A stretch of 64,000 bases of DNA from Bog-473 sp049513455 (GTDB lineage: Bacteria; Actinomycetota; Acidimicrobiia; Acidimicrobiales; RAAP-2), in NCBI GenBank assembly GCA_049513455.1, contig JBEKWB010000025.1:1-64000 (forward strand), read 5' to 3'. This document shows positions 42,743 through 51,300 of the stretch, piece after piece. The notes under the pieces are model-generated. The model saw only the letters and a list, made by a program, of their open reading frames with translations. It did not search any database and was not told the DNA's origin. A program made the position numbers and the translations under genes. The first letter of the stretch is position 1, and each line of letters opens with the position of its first letter.

Positions 42743-43483
42743 GTGGAAACTGGATCGTCACCGACGTTCGATCGCTATCCCGGCCTGCAAGGTCGCGAAG
42801 CGGAGGCCCGTGCCATGGCGGACGAGCTCCGCCGTCTCATCCGGTTGTCGGTGAGCACGGCGCCGCCGGCCGAAGAGACGGCTGCACTGGCTGCGCAACT
42901 GGCCGCAGTGGCCGATCGCCTGGAGGCGCATCTGCCCGAGGTTCCCCTGCCCCGGTTCATGGGGCCCGCGGAAGAGGGCGCGCCGAGCAGTCCGCCGTTT
43001 CAAGGAACCATGCCCTTCGACATTGTCGTGGGCGGGTTCAACCCGTTGGCCCTGCCGGTGCGACTGGCCTTCGAGCCGCCGCGCGCGCTCGGTTACGCCA
43101 CCTTCACCACGGCCTACGAGGGCGCACCCGGTTGCGTGCACGGCGGTGCCCTCGCCGCCACGTTCGACATCGTCTTCACTGCGGCCAACGCCATTGCGGA
43201 GGCCACCGGCCCCACCGTCCGGCTCGACGTGCGCTATCGCCGGCCCACCCTCATTGGGGAGGAGGCCGTGTTCGAGGCGTGGGTCACCGAGGTGACGGCA
43301 CGCCGCGTCTTTTCCCGGGGCCGCATCGTGCAAGGGGGGACGGTGACGGTCGAGGCCGAAGGGGAGTTCGCCATACTCGACCACGCCCGGATTCGTCAGA
43401 TGGCATCGGGACGCCGGGCGGCGTCCCGACGTGCGGCCCCGGAGACCCCGGAGGCACCGACAGTCCCGGTCGACGGTACGTGA
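42743..43483 (+). CDS. Hotdog thioesterase with long N-terminal helix region
   Basis: A 246-residue protein. The first about 100 residues are helical and acidic (EAEARAMADELRRLIRLS); the second half is a PaaI/THEM4-type hotdog domain with GAPGCVHGGALAATFDIVF as active-site region and DVRYRRPTLIGEEAVFEAWV. It should hydrolyse acyl-CoAs. GTG 42743 is placed 10 bases after a TACTGT hexamer (42727-42732) and is likely leaderless; GTG 42707 is an alternative. The next thioesterase gene overlaps by one base. Confidence 0.78.
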   Translation: METGSSPTFDRYPGLQGREAEARAMADELRRLIRLSVSTAPPAEETAALAAQLAAVADRLEAHLPEVPLPRFMGPAEEGAPSSPPFQGTMPFDIVVGGFNPLALPVRLAFEPPRALGYATFTTAYEGAPGCVHGGALAATFDIVFTAANAIAEATGPTVRLDVRYRRPTLIGEEAVFEAWVTEVTARRVFSRGRIVQGGTVTVEAEGEFAILDHARIRQMASGRRAASRRAAPETPEAPTVPVDGT

Positions 43484-43905
43484 TGCGGCAGTCCCTCGAG
43501 CCGACACGCGACCCGGGCGACTATCCGTTCGCGCACCGGATCCGGACCCGTTTCGCCGAGACGGACGCCATGGGGATCGTCCACCACGCGGCGTACCTGC
43601 CCTATCTCGAGGAGGCCCGGGTGGCGTACCTGCGCCAGCTCGGGCACCCCTACCAGGAGGTAAGACGCGACGGGTTCAATTTTGCCGTGCTCGAAGTGGT
43701 GGTGCGGTACCGCCGGCCGCTCGAGTTCGACGAACTGGTCGACGTGCGCCTGCGGGCCGGCGCGGTGAGCCGGGCCAGCTTCCAGCTGGCCTACCTGCTC
43801 ACCGTGGATGACGACGTACGGGCCACGGCGGTCACCGTGCACGGGTGCGTGGATCCGAGCGGCAAGGCCACGCGTCTGCCCGCGTGGGTCGGGGAGATCT
43901 TCTAG
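43483..43905 (+). CDS. YbgC-type acyl-CoA thioesterase
   Basis: A 140-residue hotdog enzyme of the 4-hydroxybenzoyl-CoA thioesterase group. The catalytic Asp is in FAETDAMGIVHHAAYLPYLEEAR, followed by FAVLEVVVRYRRPLEFDELVDV. It is coupled to the preceding thioesterase gene (stop TGA and start ATG share one base), so two hotdog enzymes of different subfamilies are made together. A hairpin follows the stop. Confidence 0.88.
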   Translation: MRQSLEPTRDPGDYPFAHRIRTRFAETDAMGIVHHAAYLPYLEEARVAYLRQLGHPYQEVRRDGFNFAVLEVVVRYRRPLEFDELVDVRLRAGAVSRASFQLAYLLTVDDDVRATAVTVHGCVDPSGKATRLPAWVGEIF

Positions 43906-43909
43906 AGAC

Positions 43910-43930
43910 CTCCCGGGCCCGACTCGGGAG
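43910..43930. terminator. Hairpin between convergent genes
   Basis: CTCCCG / CGGGAG with a 9-base GC-rich loop, in the 29-base gap between the thioesterase stop and the stop of the convergent repeat-protein gene. Confidence 0.5.
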
Positions 43931-43934
43931 CGGT

Positions 43935-45294
43935 TCAGTCGGCTCCGTAGAACGGCGCGTTGAAGGTGAAGATCCCACCGTCCGATCCGACCAGCCAGTA
44001 CCCGCCGCTGGCGTTGTCGAACGCCGTACCGACGATCGGAGCATGGTGGGTGGCGCCCCCTTCCGAGCCCTGGAACTTAGCATCGCCGAAGGAGAAGATC
44101 CCGCCGTCGCTCGCCACGAAGACGTAGCCCCCATCGTCCGCAGTGGGCGCCATGCCGTTGACGGGCTTGACCAGGGCGAGGTTCCCCGTCGATCCGTAGA
44201 ACGGGGCGCCGAACGAGAAGATCCCGCCGTCGCTGGCGACGAGCCAGTACCCGCCCGTGGCGTCGTCGGCCGCGATGCCGACCACGGGTCTGTTCAGATG
44301 GACCGCGCCCATGGAGCCCTGGAAGACCGCGTCGCCGAAGGCGAAGACGCCGCCGTCCGAGGCCACCAGCCAGTACCCGTTCCCGTCGGCCGTGGGCGCC
44401 ATATCCACCACCGGCGCATTCAGCTTCTTGCCACCCATGGAGCCGAAGAATCCGGCGTCGCCGAAGGTGAAGATACCGCCGTCCGAGGCCACCAGCCAGT
44501 AGCCCTTGCCGCTCGGGGTCGCAATGATGTGGGTGATCGGAGCCTGCAGGGTCGTGTCGGCCAGTGAGCCGTAGCTGACGGCCATACCGTGCGACGAGAC
44601 GTCACCGGCGGCGTTGGTCAACCAGTACCCGGTCCCGTCAGGTGAGGCCGCCATCCCGACCACCGGTCCGCTCAGACCTCCCGGCGTCAGGGGTGGCGCG
44701 GGAGTGGGGGTTGTTGAAGTCGTCCAGTACCTGATGGCGCCGTCGTAGGTGTAGATCCCTTCGAGGTACGTCATGGTGTGCTCTTGGACCGGGATCCCGA
44801 CGCCGACCGCGTCCCACACCTCGCCGTTCCCGGCGTAGATCCCCGAATGTATGAAGTGGTCGATTCCCGACCCTCCCCAGTACGTCACGTCGCCCGGCAG
44901 CAGGTCAGCCGTGTCGGTGGCAGCGATGACCGTCCCCACGCCGCTGAGCTGGCTCCCGCCGGAGGGAAGGACGATCCCGGTCACCTGGTACACCGCATAC
45001 TGCGCCAGGCTCATGCAGTCGAACCCCGCCCCCGCATCCGGCCTCCACCACGCCGCCGTTGCTCGGCCCGTTGATGCCACCGCCGTAGTCACAGTAGGGA
45101 ACGCCCGCCTCAGCGGCCGCGGCGGCGACGATCGCGTCGCCCTGGGTTGCTGCACCGGCGGGTTCTATGTGGATTGCGATGGCAACAGTGGTCAACGAGA
45201 CCATCAAGAACAGTGCGAGCACTGTCCTTGCCAGGACCGACAATTGCGAACCTTGTGGTCGACGTGCGCTGATGAATCCCACGCGTGGTGACAC
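43935..45294 (-). pseudogene. Secreted NlpC/P60 protein with six GYWL repeats, broken by a frameshift
   Basis: Reading from GTG 45294 (good GAGGAG site) gives a signal peptide (VLARTVLALFLMVSLTTVAIA) and the start of an NlpC/P60 domain (DAIVAAAAAEAGVPYCDYGG). Near 45024-45033, a C4-G-C5 run, the frame shifts: the catalytic FDCMSLAQYAVYQ, the HFIHSGIYAGNG His region and six 42-residue repeats continue in another frame to 43935. Removing one base restores a single reading frame of about 450 codons. It is either a recent frameshift, a phase-variable tract or a sequencing error. When intact it would be a secreted peptidoglycan endopeptidase. Confidence 0.75.
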
Positions 45295-45303
45295 GGGCGC
45301 TCC

Positions 45304-45323
45304 TCTTCTTAGGCTAAAGAAGA
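45304..45323 (-). promoter_or_regulatory. Hairpin covering the ribosome site of the NlpC/P60 gene
   Basis: On the - strand TCTTCTT and AAGAAGA form a perfect 7-bp stem with a 6-base loop; the 3' arm runs directly into the GGAG ribosome site, 10 bases before the GTG. It could sequester the site and control translation. Confidence 0.4.
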
Positions 45324-45436
45324 TGCGTCACGCCTGCCGGGACGGCAACAATGAGGTCGTCCAGCCAACCGGGGCGTCCCTTCAAGCGACACCGTAACAG
45401 TCCAGCGGCGCTCTCACTAGGGGCGAAAGTCACGAT

Positions 45437-46699
45437 CTACCTGGCGCGGGCTCCCGCGTGGCGGGCGCTCTTGATGGCGCTCCGAGTGCCGTCCACGCAG
45501 TGGTCCATCTGATCGTCCGTGATGATCAGGGGTGGGCAGTAGGCCAGCACGGTGTTGCCGATCGGCCGGGCGATGACCCCGAAATCAAGCAGGGCGTCGC
45601 GCACGACGGGGGCATCGAGGCCGGGAGCGAGTTCGATCGCCCAGATGCCCATGGTGCCCCGGACGGCGGTGACGTGCTCGCCATCGACCAGATCGGCGAG
45701 CCCCTGCCCCAGTCTCTTCCCGATTCCTTCGGCCTTGGAGAGCAGGCCTTCACGCTCGATGATGTCGAGATTGGCCAGGGCGGCCGCAGCGGTCAACGGG
45801 TGCCCGCTGTAGGTGTAGCCGTGCTTGAAGACGAACCCTGCATCCGACTCCAGCGGGGCGCGGACCGCCGGGCCGACCACCACCCCACCCAGGGGCAGAT
45901 ACCCCGACGTCACCCCTTTGGCAAAGGTGACCATGTCGGGCCGGACGCCGAAATGATCGGCCCCCCACCACGCCCCCAGGCGACCGAAGCCACAGATGAC
46001 TTCGTCGAGGATGAGATAGGCGCCCATGCGGTCGCACCACTCACGCAACGCGGCGAGGTAACCGGGAGGAGGCGGGTAGACGCCCCCGGCCCCGACGACC
46101 GGTTCGGCGATCACCGCGGCGACCCGTCCCTCTGCTGCTTCGACCAGTTGGTCCAGCGCAGCGCTGTCGTCATAGGGAACCTGGACCACGTCGGGGACCA
46201 AAGGCCCGAAACCGTGTCGATTGCCCGGCAGGCCGGTGAGCGACATCGCGCCGTAGGTGACACCGTGGTACGAGGGCGTGCGACTTACGACGACGACGCG
46301 TTCTGGATGCCCCGCCTGCACCTGGGCGATACGCGCCAGTTTGAATGCCGTCTCGACCGCCTCCGAACCACCCGAGGTGAGGAAGACCCGCGAGTCAGGC
46401 ATCGGCGCCAGTCCCACCAACCGTGTCGCCAACTCGTCCGCTCGTGGGTTGGTGAAGCGGTCGAAGGTGTGGAACACCTCGAGACTGCGCATCTGGGCCG
46501 CCACCGCTTCGGCGATCTCGGGCCTGCCGTGCCCGACGTTGCAGTACCAAAGGGAGCCGAGCGCATCGACGTAGACATTCCCCTTGGCATCGGTGACTTC
46601 GGCGCCCGATCCGGCGACGATATCGACGAAGAAGTCCCGGGGCGCGGCGGCTCGTGCGAAGGGGTGCAGAAGGCTCGGTACCTGCGAATCCAGTGACAT
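45437..46699 (-). CDS. Class III aminotransferase
   Basis: A 420-residue PLP enzyme of the omega-transaminase group. The PLP lysine is in TFAKGVTSGYLPLGG (about residue 258), preceded by ILDEVICGFGR with the cofactor Asp, and LTSGGSEAVETAFKLAR binds the phosphate. It transfers amino groups between an omega-amino acid or diamine and pyruvate or 2-oxoglutarate; the exact substrate is not clear. The start at 46699 has a typical family N-terminus (LLHPFAR). It stands alone between the repeat-protein gene and an HD hydrolase gene. Confidence 0.87.
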   Translation of the reverse strand: MSLDSQVPSLLHPFARAAAPRDFFVDIVAGSGAEVTDAKGNVYVDALGSLWYCNVGHGRPEIAEAVAAQMRSLEVFHTFDRFTNPRADELATRLVGLAPMPDSRVFLTSGGSEAVETAFKLARIAQVQAGHPERVVVVSRTPSYHGVTYGAMSLTGLPGNRHGFGPLVPDVVQVPYDDSAALDQLVEAAEGRVAAVIAEPVVGAGGVYPPPPGYLAALREWCDRMGAYLILDEVICGFGRLGAWWGADHFGVRPDMVTFAKGVTSGYLPLGGVVVGPAVRAPLESDAGFVFKHGYTYSGHPLTAAAALANLDIIEREGLLSKAEGIGKRLGQGLADLVDGEHVTAVRGTMGIWAIELAPGLDAPVVRDALLDFGVIARPIGNTVLAYCPPLIITDDQMDHCVDGTRSAIKSARHAGARAR

Positions 46700-46753
46700 C
46701 GCCCTATCCTCGCGCGGGACGGCGCCGCTAACCTGAGGGCAGTTATCCGTCGA

Positions 46754-47335
46754 TCACACGATCCGCGGCGAGACCATGAGCCATTCGAGATCGGCCACGG
46801 TCCGGGAGAGGTCCGAGGCGAGCGGTCCGCCCAGGCGCCGGCGAAAGACGTCGGAGAGGGCCCGGTAGTACCAGATCTGATCGCTCGACGGGGCGCTGAA
46901 ACGGTTCCACAGGTCTTCGCCGAAGTCGAGGTAGTCCCGGACGATGGTGCGGACGTTGTGCAGCTTGTCGGCCGCAGAGACGCGCAGCACGCCCATCGGC
47001 GCGTCCTCCAGGTGGAGGAGGTACTCCTCCTTGCGGGCGCGCCAGGGTGGCTTGGGCGTGACGTCGGTGTCGCTGAGAGCCCACACGAGGTCGGCCACCT
47101 GATTGCCGAACTCCCGCCTGATGAGCTCCAGCGTGGGCTGCCCGCCCTGATCCTCCACCGCATCGTGGAGGAGCCCGGCGATTGCTTCGTCCTCGGTGCC
47201 GCCGTGCTCGAGCACCAGACCCGCCACGGCCAGCAGGTGGGCCAGGTAAGGGATGTCGCTGCTCTTGCGCATCTGGGTGCGATGGAGGTCCGATGCCAGC
47301 TTCAGTGCGGCATCGAATCGACCGGACAACTGCAC
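46754..47335 (-). CDS. HD-domain hydrolase (SpoT/MESH1-like)
   Basis: A 193-residue HD-family metal hydrolase. The motif AHLLAVAGLVLEHGG then AIAGLLHDAVEDQGG provides the His-Asp pair; RVSAADKLHNVRTIVRDY is the second conserved block, as in (p)ppGpp hydrolases of the MESH1/SpoT type. It may hydrolyse ppGpp or another nucleotide, but no synthetase domain is present. GTG 47335 is chosen because AAAGGAG is 8 bases before it; the open frame upstream has no ribosome site. Confidence 0.8.
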   Translation of the reverse strand: MQLSGRFDAALKLASDLHRTQMRKSSDIPYLAHLLAVAGLVLEHGGTEDEAIAGLLHDAVEDQGGQPTLELIRREFGNQVADLVWALSDTDVTPKPPWRARKEEYLLHLEDAPMGVLRVSAADKLHNVRTIVRDYLDFGEDLWNRFSAPSSDQIWYYRALSDVFRRRLGGPLASDLSRTVADLEWLMVSPRIV

Positions 47336-47429
47336 GAGCTCACTCCTTTGCGGGGTCGGCGCGGAGGCCTTCGGGTGGGGCAAAAGTCTGGCACGCGCCG
47401 CGCCGGCCTCAGCAAGGTCGCGGCTCGCC

Positions 47430-47723
47430 CTAACTGGGCCGGTCAACCGTGTGAACCCTCGGCACCACCAGGTCCTCGCGACCGGCGACGGTGTCGAGGC
47501 CGGACTGCCCTTCGGGATCGGCGGGCTTCCCCGACGCGCCGGGTTGGACGTGCCCTTGGTGCTGGCCGAACTGTGGCTTCCTCATCCAGACGTACGACAC
47601 GATGAACAGCACCGTGAAGAACACCACCAACGAGATGAGGAAGATGAGCCGAGCCGGGGACAGAGTCTGTGACCGCGCCAGTCCGACCAGCGGCCCCGAA
47701 GTGCGAAGCAGATATGCCGACAT
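47430..47723 (-). CDS. Small single-span membrane protein
   Basis: A 97-residue unknown protein with one membrane helix (ARLIFLISLVVFFTVLFIVSY, about residues 24-44) and a hydrophilic, Gly/Pro/Gln-rich C-terminal tail. AAGGAGG lies 5-6 bases before the ATG. It is divergent from a MarR gene and shares with it a region holding a strong palindrome, so it may be regulated by that MarR protein. Confidence 0.7.
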   Translation of the reverse strand: MSAYLLRTSGPLVGLARSQTLSPARLIFLISLVVFFTVLFIVSYVWMRKPQFGQHQGHVQPGASGKPADPEGQSGLDTVAGREDLVVPRVHTVDRPS

Positions 47724-47745
47724 CGATCCTCCTTGGATATGACTC

Positions 47746-47776
47746 GTACACGATTAGATCGTGTACTATCTAATCG
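47746..47776. promoter_or_regulatory. Nested palindromic operator between membrane-protein and marR genes
   Basis: Two perfect palindromes overlap: GTACACGA-N5-TCGTGTAC (47746-47766) and CGATTAGAT-N8-ATCTAATCG (47751-47776). This is the likely binding site of the adjacent MarR-family protein for both divergent genes. Confidence 0.75.
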
Positions 47777-47869
47777 TACCTACTAAACTGCTGGGGTGCA
47801 AGCGATATCGCCGGCGCCGTCGGGGAGATCCGGTGTGGCGACGGTGAAGAGGTCGAACAGGAGGAATTC

Positions 47870-48355
47870 GTGACCACGAATCAGAGGACCGCCCAGGCGG
47901 AACCCGGCAGCGACGATCCGCTGTCCCTGGAGCGCCAGGTGTGCTTTGCGCTGGTCGTCGCTTCGCGCAGCGTCCTCTCGATCTACCGGCCGCTCCTCGA
48001 GCCCATGGGACTCACGCATCCCCAGTATCTGGTCATGCTGGCGCTGTGGGGCGAGACACCCCTGTCCGTGGGGAAGATCGGTTCCCTCCTGCAGCTCGAT
48101 TCCCCCACCCTCTCCCCCCTGTTGAAGCGCCTCGAATCCGCCGGCCTGATCACGAGAACCCGGGGCGGCGACGACGAGCGCCAGGTGTTCATCGACCTCA
48201 CCCCGCGCGGGCATGCCTTACGCGAGCAGGCGTTGGCCATCCCGCCGGCCGTCGTCGCCAAGCTCGGCATGGAGATCCCGGAGCTCGAGGCCCTTCATGG
48301 TGCGCTGACCAGGGTCATCGCCGCTGCCCGTGGCTCGGAGCCCGGCGAGGCCTGA
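47870..48355 (+). CDS. MarR-family regulator (OhrR-like)
   Basis: A 161-residue MarR protein. Its N-terminal LERQVCFALVVASRSVLSIYRPLLEP, with a lone Cys near residue 24, and PTLSPLLKRLESAGLITRTR as recognition helix resemble OhrR, the organic-peroxide sensor that uses such an N-terminal cysteine. No ohr gene is adjacent, so the role is inferred. AGGAGGAATTC before the GTG is an excellent ribosome site. A double palindrome lies upstream, shared with the divergent membrane-protein gene. Confidence 0.85.
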   Translation: MTTNQRTAQAEPGSDDPLSLERQVCFALVVASRSVLSIYRPLLEPMGLTHPQYLVMLALWGETPLSVGKIGSLLQLDSPTLSPLLKRLESAGLITRTRGGDDERQVFIDLTPRGHALREQALAIPPAVVAKLGMEIPELEALHGALTRVIAAARGSEPGEA

Positions 48356-48397
48356 GCACGCAACGGTCGAATCCGGCGGAGCTCCGGGGATGTGTCT

Positions 48398-51300
48398 CTA
48401 CGGAATCACCTGCGTGAGCTGCCCGGTGGCCGCACCGTAGAAGCCGGCGTCGCCGTACGAGAACACTCCGCCGTCGGCGGCCGACAACCAGTAGCCCTTG
48501 CCGTCCGGAGTGGCCTGAATTCCCGTGAGCGGCTCGTTGAGCTTGAGGTTGGTGGCGGAGCCGTAGAAGGCGGCGTCGCCGAAGGCGAACACGCCGCCGT
48601 CGGAGGCGACCAACCAGTAGCCCTTGCCGTCCGGGGTGGCGGCGAAGCCCATGATGGGCTTATTGAGGCGCAGCGGGGCGGCCGAGCCGTAGAAGGAGGC
48701 GTCGCCAAAGCTGAACACGCCGCCGTCGGAGGCGACCAACCAGTAGCCCTTGCCGTCGGGGGTGGCGGCGATGCCGACGATGGGCTGGTTGAGGCGCAGC
48801 GGGGCGGCCGAGCCGTAGAAGGAGGCGTCGCCGTAGGCGAACACGCCGCCGTCGTACGCCAGCAACCAGTAACCCTTGCCGTCGGGGGTGGAGACCATCC
48901 CGAGGACCGGTTGGTTGAGCCGCATCTGCGCAGCCGATCCGTAGAACCCGGCGTCGCCGAAGGCGAACACGCCGCCGTCGGAGGCGACCAACCAGTAGCC
49001 CTTGCCGTCGGGGGTGGCGGAGATGCCCACAATGGGCCCATTGAGGTCCATATGGACGGCCGACCCGTACAGCACGGCGTCACCGAAGGCCATCACGGTC
49101 CCGTTCTGCCCCACGACCCAGTAGCCCTTGCCGTCGGGGGTGGCCGCGATCGACCGTGAGTTGGCCGACGGCGTACCCACGGCCAGGGTGTACACCTGCG
49201 TGGTCGTATGACCATCGCCGTCGGTCATCGCCACCGTGAACGTCTCCGAGGTTGCTCCCGCAGCGAGCGTGCCGGTGATGGTGCCGGTGGTGGGGTTGAG
49301 GCTGAGCCCGCTGGGCAGCGTGCCGCTCGACAACCGCCAGGTGTAGGGCCCCGTCCCACCGGAGACATCCGGGGTGACGGCGTAGGGCGAGCCGTCGGCG
49401 CCCGCGGGCAGCGAGGTGGTGGTGATGGAAGGTGGCACAGTCGGCGCCGCGGGGGCCGCGTCCACCTCGAGGGTGTAGCTCTCACTGGCGGTCAGACCGT
49501 TGGCGTCGGTCAGGGTCACCGTGAAGCTGTCCTGCCCGGTCGCCCTCGGCGTGCCGGTGAGCGCGCCGACTGCGGGGTCGAGGCTAAGGCCTGCGGGCAG
49601 CGATCCGGCGCTGACCGACCACCGGTACGGAGTCGTCCCGCCGCTCCCGGCGATGCTCTGGTCATACGATGCGCCGACCTGGGCCGCGGGCAACGAGGTG
49701 GTGGTGACGGAAGGTGGGGCGACCGGGGGTGCCGGAGCGGGGGCCACCGCGACGGCGTAGCCCTCGCTGGCGGTCTGACCGTCGGCGTCGGTCAATGTCA
49801 CCGTGAAGGTGGCCGGGCCCACCGCGCTGGGGGTACCGGTGATCGCCCCCGTGGTGGGGTCGAGGGTCAATCCGGTGGGCAGCGACCCGATGGAGACGGA
49901 CCAGGCGTAGGGGCCGGTCCCGTCGGCACCGGCGACGCTCTGGTTGTAGGGCGCCCCGACCTGGCCGTCGGGCAGCGATGCCGTCGCGATGGAGGGATCG
50001 GCCGCAATCAGCAGGGTGACTCCCTGGCTGGCCGACTGTTCCTCGTTGTCGGTCGCCGTCACCGTGAAGGTGGCCGGGCCCGCCGCGCTGGGGGTGCCGG
50101 TGATGGCCCCCGTGGTGGGGTCGAGGGCCAATCCGGTGGGCAGCGACCCGATGGAGACGGACCAGGTGTAGGGGCCGGTCCCACCGGAGACCGTGGGCGC
50201 GGCGTCATAGGCGACGTTGACTTCGCCACCTTGCACTGCGGACACACCGACGGTGGGCGCGGCCGCGATGTCCACCGTCTCGGACTGGGTGGACGTGCCA
50301 CTCAGGGCGTCGGTGGCCACCAGGGTGAAGGGGTACGTGCCGATGGCGCTCGGCGTCCCGGTGATCGCTCCGGTGGCCGGGTTGATGGTCAGCCCGGTGG
50401 GCAGGGACCCGTTGGTCACCGACCAGGTGTAGGGGCCGGTGGTGCCCGAGACCGACGGGGTGGCGCTGTAGGCCACGCCGACTTCCCCGTCACCGAAGGC
50501 GGACGAGGTGATGGAGGGGCCGGCGACCACGCCCACCGACTCGGTCTGGGTGGACGTGCCACCCAGGGCGTCGGTGGCCACCAGGGTGAAGGGGTACGTG
50601 CCGATGGCGCTCGGCGTCCCGGTGATCGCTCCCGTGGCCGGGTTGATGGTCAGCCCGGTGGGCAGGGACCCGTTGGTCACCGACCAGGTGTAGGGGCCGG
50701 TCCCGCCGGAGACCGTGGGCGTGGCGCCATAGGGCACGTTGACCTCACCGCCGGCCAGGACGGACGAGGTGATGCTCGGACCCGACGGGGTGACCGGACC
50801 GGAAGGCACGCTGGTGGCGCCGGTCCCCTGCGAGTTCACTGCGGCGACCTTGAAGGTGTACGCCGTGCCGTTGGTGAGCCCGGTGACCGTGGCCGATGTG
50901 GCCGTCGAGGCCGAGTGGGTGAACGTGACGTAGGACCCGCCCGAGGAGTACGAGATGACGTAGTTGGTGATCGCGCTCTCTCCGGTGCTCCCCGGGGTCC
51001 ACGACAGGGACACCTGCCCGTCGCCGGGGGTTCCCGTCACGTTCGAGACCGCTCCGGGGTCGATGGAGGGCGTGGCCGCCACGAACGGCGACGAGCGGCC
51101 ACTCCAGTTCACCGCGTTGTCCGACTGGGTGGAGACGTAGTAGGTGGTGCCGTTGACCAGACCGGTGATCGTGCACGACGTGGTGTCGCCGACCACCAGG
51201 TTGGTGGTGGTCGTGCAGGTCCCGTCCTGGACGCCGCCGGAGGGCAGGCTGAACGCGGTCGCCTGGGCCTCGGTGATCGGGGATCCCCCGTCCGCGGGAA

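Noticed and set aside
45295..45436. c-di-AMP (ydaO-type) riboswitch before the NlpC/P60 gene
   Set aside because: Such riboswitches often precede wall hydrolases in actinobacteria, but the conserved core blocks are not found here; only the short ribosome-site hairpin is.
48356..48397. Small RNA or tRNA fragment after the MarR gene
   Set aside because: A short T-loop-like string is present, but only 42 bases are free and no full cloverleaf fits.
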